Shown here piece after piece: positions 18,674 to 29,118 of a DNA stretch of 64,000 nucleotides. A program made the position numbers and the translations under genes. The DNA lies in the NCBI RefSeq assembly GCF_014133895.1, contig NC_050729.1:558001-622000 (forward strand). Reading direction: 5' to 3'. This DNA is from Torulaspora globosa. Lineage: Eukaryota > Ascomycota > Saccharomycetes > Saccharomycetales > Saccharomycetaceae. Position 1 is the stretch's first letter; every line of letters starts with the position of its first letter. The notes under the pieces are model-generated. The model did not search any database. It was not told where the DNA came from and worked only from the letters and a program-made list of their open reading frames with translations.

Positions 18674-20374
18674 ATGAACATTGACCAAAAAAGGCGTCAG
18701 AAGAGTCCAAACTATCGCATCAACCAACATGCCATTGCACCAATTCATCCACTGGGTGTGAAGCCTTCAGGAAACGCCCTTCTGTTCTCGGACCGCAAAG
18801 CTGCTGAGAGCTCACGAAAGAGACTCTTGGGCAACTTGGCGAGGTTTCCCGAGCACCTGCTGATAGAGATCTTGTCGTACATTGGTGAGCCCCATGATTT
18901 GAAAAATTTAGGCCATAGTTCCAGAGTCCTGTACGCATACACTTATAATGACGAATACTGGAGAAATCTATATATGAGAGAGTACAAACGACTTGAAAGC
19001 ACGGAGAGCGAAGGAGATATAAAGCCTTTCGGATGTAGTAAGTGGAGGGGATCTTGGCGGAAAACATTGCTTAACATAGACGACGAGTCTCTTGTCCAGA
19101 CTAATTCTTTGGTATTTTCAGACCTGCTCTACAGGCCCTTTCAGTGCTCTAATATCGACTACTGTAGCCTTTTTGCGCATATTATAGAATATGAAAAAAA
19201 ATCCAGTCAGTTATGCTATACCTTGAATGCAGAATTTGGAGTTGAAAGGTTTCGAGAGAGCTCCTTCACTTTGGAGCAGTTTCACACAAAATGGATCGAT
19301 AAGCCCTTTATATTACAGAAAGATTCTCACCAAAAAAGCTGGCCAAAATGGGAATTTGATGATTTACTGAGACTGTTCCCAAGCGAGCTCTTTCGTCAGG
19401 AAGCTGTTCAATGGGATCTTGCAAAGTATTTGGAATATGCAAAGAACAATTGCGATGAATCACCATTGTATCTTTTTGATTGCGCAGATACTTCAATGAC
19501 AAAAATTTCTCAGATGTATGAAGTCCCGAATATATTCATTAATGACGCATTCAAATTGTTCCAGAGCGGAGAAGTCCAGTGTCGACCCGATCACAGATGG
19601 CTGATTTGTGGCCCTGCTCGTAGTGGATCAACATTTCATAAAGACCCAAATCACACTTCAGCGTGGAACGTAGTCTTAAGTGGTATTAAGTTGTGGATAA
19701 TGTTACCGCCAGATGTCCAGGCCCCAGGTGTGAGCACCGATAAAGAAGAGGAAGAGGTAACCGCACCGATTGGAATTTCTGAATGGATTTTGTCAGGCTT
19801 TTACAATGATGCAGTGAAACTGGCGGCCATGGGAAAATGTTTAATTACTGTCACTTTTCCTGGGGAATGCATTTATGTACCTTCTCGATGGTGGCATTCT
19901 GTCATTAATATCACTGATTGTGTTGCGATAACCGAGAACTTTGTACCTGAGCCGCTGTTGAGCAATGTTTTAAGCTTTCTAAAAAATAAACCAAGCCATA
20001 TATCTGGTTTTCACATGAAGGATGTCGCAAGCTCCATCAATGGATTTTTATGCAATGTAAAGGAGAAAGAAATACGATCAACTCTTCCCAATTATCTTCC
20101 AACCTTGGAAACATGGAGAGCGGCTAATAGAGACCGTGAGTATGATAATGAAGACTGCGGTGTGGATTCTAGGTCAGCGATTAACATTCCACTTTTCGAA
20201 TTTTTCGTAGAACTTTTGAAGCGGTCTGAACACAAAGCAGTTGCAGAAGAGGCTGTCGATGAGCTGCTCCGATTGGAGCAAGCGAAGGAGATAAAGATTC
20301 GAGAGTCTGAAAAGTGGAATGAATTGAGAAAAGGAAATAATCAGCAGTTTTCATTCTGCTTTGCACTGGATTGA
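18674..20374 (+). CDS. F-box and JmjC-domain protein (JMJD6-like)
   Basis: 566 residues. An F-box is seen at about 57-100 (FPEHLLIEILSYIG, then YNDEYWRNLYMREY). A cupin/JmjC domain covers roughly 270-430: HKD at about H322 and D324 in TFHKDPNHTSAWNVVLSG, the LWIMLPP strand, and a distal histidine at about H408 in VPSRWWHSVIN. These make the usual Fe(II) triad His-x-Asp...His, so an active 2-oxoglutarate dioxygenase is likely. Its domain order resembles fungal F-box/JmjC proteins related to human JMJD6. The S. cerevisiae JmjC proteins (Jhd1, Jhd2, Rph1, Gis1, Ecm5) are different families, and nothing comparable lies between MRPL32 and YCP4 there. The substrate is unknown. Confidence 0.9.
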   Translation: MNIDQKRRQKSPNYRINQHAIAPIHPLGVKPSGNALLFSDRKAAESSRKRLLGNLARFPEHLLIEILSYIGEPHDLKNLGHSSRVLYAYTYNDEYWRNLYMREYKRLESTESEGDIKPFGCSKWRGSWRKTLLNIDDESLVQTNSLVFSDLLYRPFQCSNIDYCSLFAHIIEYEKKSSQLCYTLNAEFGVERFRESSFTLEQFHTKWIDKPFILQKDSHQKSWPKWEFDDLLRLFPSELFRQEAVQWDLAKYLEYAKNNCDESPLYLFDCADTSMTKISQMYEVPNIFINDAFKLFQSGEVQCRPDHRWLICGPARSGSTFHKDPNHTSAWNVVLSGIKLWIMLPPDVQAPGVSTDKEEEEVTAPIGISEWILSGFYNDAVKLAAMGKCLITVTFPGECIYVPSRWWHSVINITDCVAITENFVPEPLLSNVLSFLKNKPSHISGFHMKDVASSINGFLCNVKEKEIRSTLPNYLPTLETWRAANRDREYDNEDCGVDSRSAINIPLFEFFVELLKRSEHKAVAEEAVDELLRLEQAKEIKIRESEKWNELRKGNNQQFSFCFALD

Positions 20375-20535
20375 CTTTGCTTGCCAGTACCAGCGGTCGA
20401 CATTGCTTCACCGGTAAACTCTCTCAAGTTAGCTATCTGAAAGGTGAACAACGTCTTTTTTTTCAATCGTATTAATATATTACATTTACGTAATTAAGTT
20501 CATTTTTCGATTTTCCGAAGCTAGTCACCGTTATT

Positions 20536-21258
20536 TCACATAACTGTACAGCAGTTCATTGAGTCGGAAGATTTCTTTTCTTCAACCTTTTCAGTTTGTC
20601 TCTTTGGAGATTCGGCCTCTGCCTTTGGAGTCTTCTTCTCGGTAACCGGAGCGGTAGCGAATTTCTTTGCCTGTTCGTAGAAGGTCTTACCTTGAATCTG
20701 GGCAATTCTGCGTTCAAGTTCTGACGCAGTTCTGGAGCCGTCGCTTCCAGCGAAGGTGCCAGCACCCCAAGGTGAACCACCGTGAATTTCTTCGATGTTA
20801 GCCAGCTCAGCAAAAGCGTTTTTGTAACCTAATGGAATATAGATGATACCGTGGTGGGTCAAATAGTTCAAAGCGCTCTTGATAGTTGCTTCTTGACCAC
20901 CACCTGAAGTACCAGTAGAGACGAAAAGACCAGCGACTTTTCCGTAGTAGGATCCCTTTGCCCAGATCCCTCCGGTCTTGTCCCAAAAAGCCGACCATTG
21001 AGCGGGCAAAGTACTATACCTTGTTGGAATACCGAATAAAAAGGCATCATACTCAGTCAACTCCTCGGGGGTAATTACGGGAATTTCACTTGGCTTCTCA
21101 GGGGCATTCAACTTCTTCAAAACTTCATCGGACAACGTTTCCTGAACTCTGAAAATCTTAGCTTCACCTCCAGCGGATTCGACACCCTTCTGCAATTCCT
21201 TTGCCAGGACATCGATATGGCCATACATGGAATAGGTGACAATTGCTACTTTAACCAT
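20536..21258 (-). CDS. YCP4: Flavodoxin-like quinone-reductase family protein Ycp4
   Basis: 240 residues. The flavodoxin/WrbA-type FMN fold begins [20 protein letters not shown] and includes the loops [19 protein letters not shown] and [12 protein letters not shown]. The last 45 residues are a lysine/glutamate-rich linker ending NCCTVM. The last four residues (CTVM) form a CaaX box, preceded by another cysteine, which would suit prenylation plus palmitoylation and attachment to membrane. Family members (Pst2, Rfs1, Ycp4) reduce quinones or act in stress response; the role of Ycp4 itself is not well defined. Neighbour CIT1 is as in S. cerevisiae. Confidence 0.94.
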   Translation of the reverse strand: MVKVAIVTYSMYGHIDVLAKELQKGVESAGGEAKIFRVQETLSDEVLKKLNAPEKPSEIPVITPEELTEYDAFLFGIPTRYSTLPAQWSAFWDKTGGIWAKGSYYGKVAGLFVSTGTSGGGQEATIKSALNYLTHHGIIYIPLGYKNAFAELANIEEIHGGSPWGAGTFAGSDGSRTASELERRIAQIQGKTFYEQAKKFATAPVTEKKTPKAEAESPKRQTEKVEEKKSSDSMNCCTVM

Positions 21259-21967
21259 TTTTTAATTGAGCTTCTATCAGGAACAATGCAAGCTAAAAGA
21301 ATTCTGTACTAGCTACTCTAGCTCTCTCTTGAATATCAATCGATAGTGGCTGACTTTTTTTTAGACCGATAGTTATTGCCATCCTTTTAAATATCCTCGA
21401 GAAACATTAAATTTTGAGGGGACCCAGTGGGGCGAGCTGAACAAAGAAGCAGACGCACAAATAAAATTATAAACGGAAAGCTTTTTCCAATTACGTAAGT
21501 TACCTACTAATGTGAGAGCTCATCTGGTTGTATTCTAAAAAGCTCGATATAAAATTCACTAAATAAATGGCGACTCTAAATGAAGATTACTAAGTCTTGG
21601 CTAATATGTTGACAGTCTTTCGTGATAGATGAGAAAGCAATAGCAGGGCTAGAGGTTCCGCTCTCCTCCAAACGGCTGATCAGATATGTAAGGGCAGTCT
21701 TATTCCACTCTACATTGGTAACTTGAACATCGAAATTGCTATCATCATTGGTTTAACATAAATATATTGCAAATACAGAGTTTCTTAATCTCTAGGATGT
21801 AAAGTCATAAGTCATTCACGAATGCAGAAGAGCGATCGAATATATGAAATGCATCAAAGGAAGGCTCGGAAAACTGAAGCGCAGGGACTCCATTTTCGGC
21901 TTCAGATGGTCGTCACGTACGCACCACATTTTCAGTTTCTGTCCCGTATTTTTCCTCTTCAAGCTAT
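21259..21967. other. Intergenic between CIT1 3' end and YCP4 start
   Basis: About 700 bases. No open frame or repeat of note was recognised. The YCP4 promoter must lie in its left part. Confidence 0.5.
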
Positions 21968-23407
21968 TCATTTGTTGGCGTTGATGTTTTTGACCAGTTG
22001 AATGTACTTTTCGGTCGAGAACGATTTTGGTCTTTCAATTGGGGCTCCGACAGCTCTGTCGATAATCAACTGAGGCAATACACCGAAGGCTCTGGAAACA
22101 CCAAACAAAACTGTGTAGAAAGATGCCTCAGTTAGACCGTAGTACTGCAATAGAACACCGGAGTGTGAATCGACGTTTGGCCATGGATTCTTGGTCTTGC
22201 CTTGCTTTTGCAACACGCCTGGCGCGACTTCGTATATTGTAGAAACCAATTTGAACAACTCGTAATCTGGGAAGTGCTTCAAAGCGAACTCCCTTTGAGC
22301 AGTGTAACGAGGATCAGTTTTTCTCAAGACGGCGTGCCCGTAACCTGGAACCACTCTACCTGCGTTCAATGTGTCCCATAGGTATTTCTCGATTGTTTCC
22401 TTAGAGTAGTCACCATTAACTTCTTCTCTCAACTTGAACAACCATTCCAAGACTTCTTGATTAGCACGGCCATGCAATGGACCAGCCAAACCATTAAGAC
22501 CAGCGGCTAGAGATAGGTATGGTGATGACAACGCTGAACCGACTAAATGAGTGGTGTGAGCGGAAACATTACCACCTTCGTGATCGGAGTGAATGGTCAA
22601 GTACAATCTCATCAACTCGACAAAATCCTTATTAGGGTAACCCAGAAGTTGGGCCAAGTTCTTACCGTAATCAGCATTGGCGTCTATTTCACCAATCTTA
22701 CCATCCTTGAACACGTTGCGGTAAATCTTAGATGCGATGACGGGCAACTTGCCCAGCAGGTCTAGAGAATCTTCAAATGTGTAATTCCAGTAGTCCTTCT
22801 TGGCCACACCCTGAGCATAGGCCTTGGCAAACTTGGACTCGCTCTCCAAAGCTGTAACGGCAATGGAGAATTGAGCCATTGGATGCAAGTCCCTTGGTAG
22901 GCTGTCCAGAAGGTTTGTCACGTGCTCTGGCAATTCCGATCTAGAGGCTAAATCGGCAGATAGAGCCTTGACCTGGGCATCGGATGGGATTTCGCCGGTC
23001 AACAGCAACCAGAAGAGAGCTTCTGGTAATGGCTCATCGCTGTTAGCAGCCTTTGGTAATTCTTTCTGAATCTCCGGGATGGTACGACCTCTAAATCTGA
23101 TACCTTCCTCTGGGTCTAGCACTGAACCTTCCCAGACCAAACCCTTAATACCGCGCATACCACCATAAGCCTGGTTCAATGTAACTTTATCAATCACAGT
23201 ATCACCGCATTCCTTCTTCAGTTGTTTGATCTCTTCAGCTTTCGATGGGAAAATTTCTGCAAACCTTTCCTTTAAGGTCTTCTCAGCATTGCTATAAAAT
23301 CTGCTACAAGCCAACGGCTGAAGAGAAGCAGTACCGTTTTTAGTACTTAGCTTCAGCACATTTTTCGCCAATAGGTTTCTTGTTGATGTTGATAATACGT
23401 ACGACAT
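21968..23407 (-). CDS. CIT1: Mitochondrial citrate synthase
   Basis: 479 residues, the same length as S. cerevisiae Cit1. An N-terminal presequence rich in Ser/Thr/Asn/Lys/Arg ends around residue 40. The catalytic histidines lie in [11 protein letters not shown] (about 308) and [14 protein letters not shown] (about 354), with the catalytic aspartate in PNVDSHSG. The C-terminus is NINANK, with no SKL, so this is the mitochondrial form. In S. cerevisiae the gene was duplicated into CIT1 (chr XIV) and peroxisomal CIT2 (chr III); the locus here, beside YCP4, corresponds to their common ancestor. The 5' region has an inverted CCAAT at about 23643, a possible Hap2/3/4/5 site. Confidence 0.96.
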   Translation of the reverse strand: MSYVLSTSTRNLLAKNVLKLSTKNGTASLQPLACSRFYSNAEKTLKERFAEIFPSKAEEIKQLKKECGDTVIDKVTLNQAYGGMRGIKGLVWEGSVLDPEEGIRFRGRTIPEIQKELPKAANSDEPLPEALFWLLLTGEIPSDAQVKALSADLASRSELPEHVTNLLDSLPRDLHPMAQFSIAVTALESESKFAKAYAQGVAKKDYWNYTFEDSLDLLGKLPVIASKIYRNVFKDGKIGEIDANADYGKNLAQLLGYPNKDFVELMRLYLTIHSDHEGGNVSAHTTHLVGSALSSPYLSLAAGLNGLAGPLHGRANQEVLEWLFKLREEVNGDYSKETIEKYLWDTLNAGRVVPGYGHAVLRKTDPRYTAQREFALKHFPDYELFKLVSTIYEVAPGVLQKQGKTKNPWPNVDSHSGVLLQYYGLTEASFYTVLFGVSRAFGVLPQLIIDRAVGAPIERPKSFSTEKYIQLVKNINANK

Positions 23408-24385
23408 CTGGTAAAGTCGTCCGTGAAGAGTAATATATACGACTAGGATGCTCTTGTCAGATAACTTGAACTGATCTTATGGAACAGGGATGATTATGTG
23501 AATTACTTGTACATATATATACCTATGCCGACCCAGAGAGAATGGGTTGAACTGACGACGACTCAGCTCCCGCGAGACAAGTAAGAATAATAACAAGTGA
23601 ACTTGCTTCGGACATTTCTTAAAGGATATTTACTGTCATGTAATTGGCCCGAAAGACAAGAAATCAATTAGTGAGTGACATAGTGCCGGTGACACTTAGC
23701 CATCCAGTCGGGTCAGTCAGTAAGCATAGCAAGTGAACATTCTGCCCTCGAAGAAGGCTCAGTCAACCCGCCGCAGTGCGGACTAGTTATGCGCACGGAA
23801 CGAGAGGAAAAAAAATAAAAACAAATTTTAACCGGGGCGCGGGCTCCTTAAAACAAAGCGCAGTACCCCTTGTGCAAGCGAAATTCTCAAAGGGGTGATG
23901 ATCGTCCGCTAGGTCACGCATTTTTTCTGCAGCCGTTTCCAGCGGCTGTTCCTAGGGGCTGTTCCTAGGGGCTCTTTTTTGCAGTAAAGCTGTTGGTGAA
24001 CTTTTTCTCCAGCTAACAGACCTTTCGGCGGTTAGCTCACTATGTGATTGATTGAATTGGGTATAACCAATAAGCGCCGATTATGGTCGCAACAGGGCAG
24101 ATGATGTCTTGTTGTGGGCGCCTAATTTTTCTCCCACGCTCTTGATTTCTGTCTGCGTCATGAGTTTCTGCCGAAAAATGCATAACTACGATCTGGTTTG
24201 TTTTGGTCATTCACCGGATCCGAGCCCGCGATGATAAGCGATGTCACGCCAAGGAACGGTGCCGATCGGAAAAGGAAAGTATGCTTGGCATCCAGAATTG
24301 TGGCGCTCGGCCCACCTGTCGATGATTCTGAAAAAAAAAAAAAATTTTTTTCTACCCTACAAAGAACAGTGGGGAAAAATTAATT
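23408..24385. other. CIT1 upstream region with small repeats
   Basis: A 13-bp unit GGCTGTTCCTAGG is repeated in tandem at 23944-23956 and 23957-23969. Just left of it is an inverted repeat CAGCCG/CGGCTG (about 23930-23950). A homopolymer junction, A run followed by T run, is at about 24331-24352. No gene was seen. Confidence 0.5.
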
Positions 24386-24457
24386 GGGGCGAGCCGGGAC
24401 TCGAACCCGGGACCTCCCGCACCCTAAGCGGAAATCATACCTCTAGACCACACGCCC
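24386..24457 (-). tRNA. tRNA-Pro(AGG)
   Basis: 72 nt read on the minus strand from G at 24457. It starts GGGCGTGTGGTCTAGAGG, has the anticodon loop TTAGGGT (anticodon AGG), the B box GGTTCGAGTCC, and ends CTCGCCCC. The U:U mismatch in the acceptor stem is normal for this tRNA. A T run follows (complement of 24376-24380). It closely resembles S. cerevisiae tP(AGG) and has no intron. Confidence 0.95.
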
Positions 24458-24465
24458 AATCAATT

Positions 24466-26100
24466 TGTTGGGAGATTTCGATGTTACTGCAGGCTATATA
24501 GATGGACTATTTCTCGACCAGATATCATAGAATTAATGGCGGCGATCAGAAGTTTCTCTACGTTTGGGACGTGCTACCCAGCGATGTAGCCGATTGGCTT
24601 GATTGCCATTCGAACGCAATCGAGTAATCAGACGCTCTGCTAATTTTGAAGGATGCAAGCTATTATATCCATCTGTCACCAGGCAGGCACGCATATGGCC
24701 GATTTCCAGTTCGGCTGGAGTCTCCGATACAGGTTGAGTCCGCATTAGTGCAATTCATAAGCCCAAGACATAGAATCATAGCGTACCCTTAGTCAGCAAG
24801 CGCAAGGAAGTTGGCGTTACGTATGGAGACTCACGCTGTGTCAGCCATATGCACTGATTTACTGGGTGTGTAGGTGAAAATATCGGCAGTGTACGACGCA
24901 ACGCTGCACCGCTCGCGGTCTCTGATTGCGATGGCGCTAAGAATGCCCGCAGATTCAAGAATTTGACAAATTTGGCGAAGTTTACTTGATGTTGAAAGGT
25001 GAGCGAGTCGCATACGAATGTCTCGACACGAGGACGGACTCAAGAATCGAACTGAACAGCGTCCCAATGCTGTCAATTGAAATAAAAAAGCGGAGGAATC
25101 ATTGGAGCAGGGAAACGCGGATATCAGACAAAATCAGGCTACTATCCGATTCTGAGATTAGAAAAGGCCTTCCGATCGGTATGATCCGCCATGGAAGATG
25201 GTCAGCAAACTTGCAAGTTTTAAAAGAAGCGATCTCCAACAGTGGGCTGACACAGCGTACAATTTTAGATTGAAAATGGCAATGCCCTCAAACCCATTGA
25301 AATAATACTCTAATCTACTGCGGATATATCTCCAAATCATGTACCTTCACGCTGTAAGAAAGGACTTACTTGAGAAAGCAGAAAGCTCGAGAAGAGAAAG
25401 GTTTATATGAACTCTGACTTGAGATTGCTAAACACGCCTTCTTGACCTATCTGGGGGCCGTACAGCTTATCGATGGTATCAGCCAAGGAAAATGAACAAC
25501 ATCCTTCATCTAGATTTCGTTACCGATGTGATGATATCAAAAATCAATAGTAGGGATCCTGCTATGTTCCCGGAGTTTGACCTTTAGTCTCGACAGTAAT
25601 TACTACCGATGAAAACGGAACAATCTTCACGATCCAGTTTGGAAAATACAAGTACCAAGTAATATCTGTCCTAAGGCGTCTTGATGATATTTTATTGATG
25701 GCAAAAGCGAACTCGAAGCACGCTAGTGATCGAAAAGTTGGCTAATTTTCTCTCCTACCCCTACCGCTCAACCCTTTGCGCTGCACGGCACGGATGCCAG
25801 TGAGGTGGGACTTGGGGCGATGCTGAAGGATTAGACAGTTAACGCTCATGGACGACTGACTGTGACTTTGAGTCATCCCAAGAAGCCATTGATATATTGG
25901 CTATCAGCTATAAGCGAGATCTTAATTCACTTCAAATTACGTGTTATGATGATAAATGCTTTGCGAGATGACGAGCCATTGAAGAATACGACCTAATCAT
26001 CATTTTGCCCAATAAGGTACGTAGCAAGATCAACTGATGGGATGACAGAGAGCGCAGAGCAAGCTATGGATATTGGCCATCTCAAAAGTGGCGAAAATAC
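24466..26100 (+). mobile_element. Decayed Ty3/gypsy-like element
   Basis: Traces of a gypsy-type pol are readable on the plus strand with frameshifts and stops. Near 25635 there is FGKYKYQVISV, and near 25680 RLDDILLMAKANSKHASD, resembling the reverse transcriptase YLDDI region. Near 25780 there is PFALHGTDASEVGLGAMLKD, resembling the RNase H (HTDAS...GLGAVL). A TGTTGGGAGA string at 24466, 9 bp from the tRNA-Pro 5' end, could be the start of an LTR, since Ty3 elements insert next to tRNA genes. The element is heavily decayed and its borders are approximate; I could not recognise gag or integrase. Confidence 0.55.
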
Positions 26101-27435
26101 CATTGTAGATCAGCCCGTCCTCCTGAAAATTGCCTGTATGCATTGAAGACGTTACAATTAAAGATGAAAGAAATTGGGAAGCTCCGAATAAGGCGTTATT
26201 GCTTTCTTAAACTTCGCTGCTGGCAGTATAGCCGAGCCTGGATTCTTGGTAATATACAGCAGCCAGGAACTGAACGATCACATAGGCTATTGCAAGCTCC
26301 AGGACATGAGCCAAGGGCCACGAGCTAGTTGAAAGAATTAAGCAACTCGTCGCTGCACGGTTTCATTATCTTCAGTATCTTACTTATTTTAATTGGATTA
26401 AGTCTTGGGAGATACTGAGTTTTGACAAGCATCGATCGTGCAATCAAATTTAATTGATTTACGGCGAGTGCAATATTCCCTCTAAACTTTTTTTTCTGGC
26501 AGCGATGATGCTACAATGATAATTATCCATCTGCACTAGGTTCGGGAAACATGACTGATATGATTTCGTTGCGAAGTCAAAATATCAACATGCAGCTTGA
26601 TTCATTCGGGCTTATGTCGCCATGCTGTAAAATTGAAATTGATGAAATTGACTAGTATTCCAAGGAAAGTCATTTTTTCAGGATGGTTAGAGCAGCAACT
26701 GTTTATACGACGGTATGATGTCCAAAGGGCACTCCGCTTATCAGAGCTTCATGGGCTTTCCTTCCAACTCCTTCGAGAACCTCAAGTCGAAGCAGTTCGT
26801 TCCAACTGGAAATGCTTATTGGACAGTAGCTTTTTTTGAGGAGGGGTTGTGAACTGCTAGCTAAACATTCCGTGTGGGCCAGCACTGAAACCCTAGATGT
26901 TTTTTATTGGGAGATATAGACTGTTTGGCAACATATTGCATAATCTTGCAATATTGCTGTAAGATTTCATCTCACCTTTCTCTGAAACGCTAGTCCGTCG
27001 TTCTTGTGGCAAGGTTACAGATATAAAATGAGCTAATTATAAGCAAAACAGAATGTGCCTCTAAACTACATGACTGGGAGAAAATATACCTAAAGATCAT
27101 AAGAAGAGAATCGAGTCAACTATACGGAGGTGTTTGAAATACGGGGATTCAGGTCTTCAAGGTGGTTCGAAACTGTGAAATATACTGTACAGGAAAGGTG
27201 GAAACGAAATGCTTTGAATAGGTATCAAATGGTAGATTGGATATGAGTTGAGATAGATCCTGGAAGAAGGAGTCAAATGCGAAACGCATTGCTTGGAGCC
27301 CAAAACCAGCAATGCATGTCCAAAGATGAAATAACCAATTTATTGATTCCTTGGCTCGAGAACTGATGATTTATAGACCAATGGCTAAGCAGAAGAGTGA
27401 TCATTTAGTTTCAACAGTGGTCCAAAATTGGATGC
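26101..27435. other. Intergenic, nothing recognised
   Basis: About 1.3 kb between the retroelement remnant and coiled-coil copy B. It has short frames only. Part may be further decayed element sequence, but no motif was found. Confidence 0.4.
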
Positions 27436-29118
27436 TTAGCAAACCTTGTTGACAAGTGGTTTAAGAGTCTGTCGCTCTCGGCCGATTTGAGATTGAGCTA
27501 CAGACCAATTGTCAGTAAGGTCTTCGCCATCCATTAGTGGAGCAGTGTTGAAATAAATTATGGTTTCTCTCTTCTTTTTAGCCATTCGTCCTTTGGAACT
27601 AACCAGTGTTTTCTTCATTAGGTTTAGTTCGTATTCAAAGCTTCTAATCTGTTCATCTCTGACTTTGCAATCTTCCATAAACTGCATACATTTTTCTTTC
27701 AGCTGTTCAATACGCAAGTCCGACCTTGATTTGCTAGCGTGGTAAGTGTCTCGCAGAGATTTAATTTCTGTGTGGCATTCATCTCGCTCTTTTACTACCT
27801 CTTGATGGGTCGTTTCAAGCCTTTTATAGCGCAGCTGAGAGAAAGTGAGGCATGATTGAAGATCACCGATAGAATCTTCCAGATTATCAGCTTTGGCATA
27901 CAGAACATCGTTCCATTTAAGAAGTGACTCATTTTCGTGGAGTAACTTGGCATTTGTCTGTTCCGCAGCTTTTAGACGGGATTGCAGCTCCAAGTTGTCC
28001 CTTGTGATTCTTTTTAGGGACCACATCTTGCTTCGGATATCGATTGAATTGGTAATTTCAGTTTTAAGACGTTCATCAAGACTTTTTACTTGACACAAAA
28101 GCGAATCATTGGCATTTTGCTGTTCAAGCAAAGAGTCTTTTAATTTTTTGACTTCCATTTGCAGGTTATTATTTTCTTCTGTTAGTATTATCTCCCTGCC
28201 TATTTTTTCCTCAAGGTCTATCTCGAGTCTCTTCATTTTGTCATTCTTTCTTTCCATTTCCAGCTCTTTATCACATTTGATACACGAGTTTTCTGTCTCC
28301 CGCGAGTCTTCACCAACGTGTGTTTCATTATCCACTTTACCTGGTACGCGCTTCAGTTCATTTAATTCCTGAGTGAGTTTCCGAACTTCATTCTCCAACC
28401 TCTCTATCTGGCTGTCTCGATCTTTCAGTTTTAGCTCTTTTCTTTCTACGCAGTATTCATGTGCTTCAAAAGCATTGGTTCCTTCACAAGCTAAATGTCC
28501 GACGACCGCATTATCCTTATTGAAAATGCTCTGTGGTAGATCGCAAATGTTATAGATTCCGTCGATTTCGGTTAGAAGTTCGCTCTTTCCAATTTCATCC
28601 ACATGGTTATATGTGACAGACTTATCGCTATGGTCCTTCAATATTGGCTTTTCCAGGGCCGTTGAATTTATAGCTCTTTTAGGAGCTATTTCATCTTGTT
28701 CAAATGACATTACCCTTGTTGTTTCAAAGTTGAGCCCTTTGCACGTCCTCGCACTTGATGTAGGGGAAATGGACGTCGTAGTTGATCTCACTATTTCATT
28801 GGTCTTTATGTAATTTCTTTCTCTGCGGTTTAGTTTTTCTGTGTAGCTATCTTTAAGTGCATTTTGCAAATCTACATTGGCCTTAGCCGACTCGAGACTA
28901 TCGATAATATGTTCCTCATTTGCAGGACGAACCATATCTGTAACGGCAGATTTTTCTACCAGAATTTTATGCGTTGGGTTAGCTTCATTTGAGGATAGGG
29001 ATGCATTATTTGAAAGCTCGATGGCATTCCTAACCTGATCATTGTGACCATATACATCTTTCAATATTAAATTTTCATCGTAGAAGCAGGTTGATTCTTG
29101 GTTAGTGTAGGAGTTCAT
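27436..29118 (-). CDS. Coiled-coil protein of unknown function, copy B
   Basis: 560 residues from ATG at 29118. A divergent polar N-terminus (about 1-125) is followed by a block conserved with copy A (about 128-205: FETTRVMSFEQDEIA, EKPILKD, IDGIYNICDLPQSIFNKDN). A long coiled coil then covers about 225-515, and a short tail contains MAKKKRETI, which matches MARKRG in copy A. Copy A (7109) and copy B lie on opposite sides of the centromere at about 9 and 11 kb and on opposite strands. Divergence is large outside the shared block, so the duplication is old. No S. cerevisiae ortholog is recognised between CIT2 and SAT4. The promoter pairs a TATA box with a sporulation-type element. Confidence 0.82.
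   Translation of the reverse strand: MNSYTNQESTCFYDENLILKDVYGHNDQVRNAIELSNNASLSSNEANPTHKILVEKSAVTDMVRPANEEHIIDSLESAKANVDLQNALKDSYTEKLNRRERNYIKTNEIVRSTTTSISPTSSARTCKGLNFETTRVMSFEQDEIAPKRAINSTALEKPILKDHSDKSVTYNHVDEIGKSELLTEIDGIYNICDLPQSIFNKDNAVVGHLACEGTNAFEAHEYCVERKELKLKDRDSQIERLENEVRKLTQELNELKRVPGKVDNETHVGEDSRETENSCIKCDKELEMERKNDKMKRLEIDLEEKIGREIILTEENNNLQMEVKKLKDSLLEQQNANDSLLCQVKSLDERLKTEITNSIDIRSKMWSLKRITRDNLELQSRLKAAEQTNAKLLHENESLLKWNDVLYAKADNLEDSIGDLQSCLTFSQLRYKRLETTHQEVVKERDECHTEIKSLRDTYHASKSRSDLRIEQLKEKCMQFMEDCKVRDEQIRSFEYELNLMKKTLVSSKGRMAKKKRETIIYFNTAPLMDGEDLTDNWSVAQSQIGRERQTLKPLVNKVC

Noticed and set aside
20495..20530. CDEIII-like string (ATTTTCCGAAG) near the end of YCP4
   Set aside because: The TTCCGAA core is present but the left half does not fit the consensus, there is no CDEI at a sensible distance, and its position is not the ancestral centromere interval.
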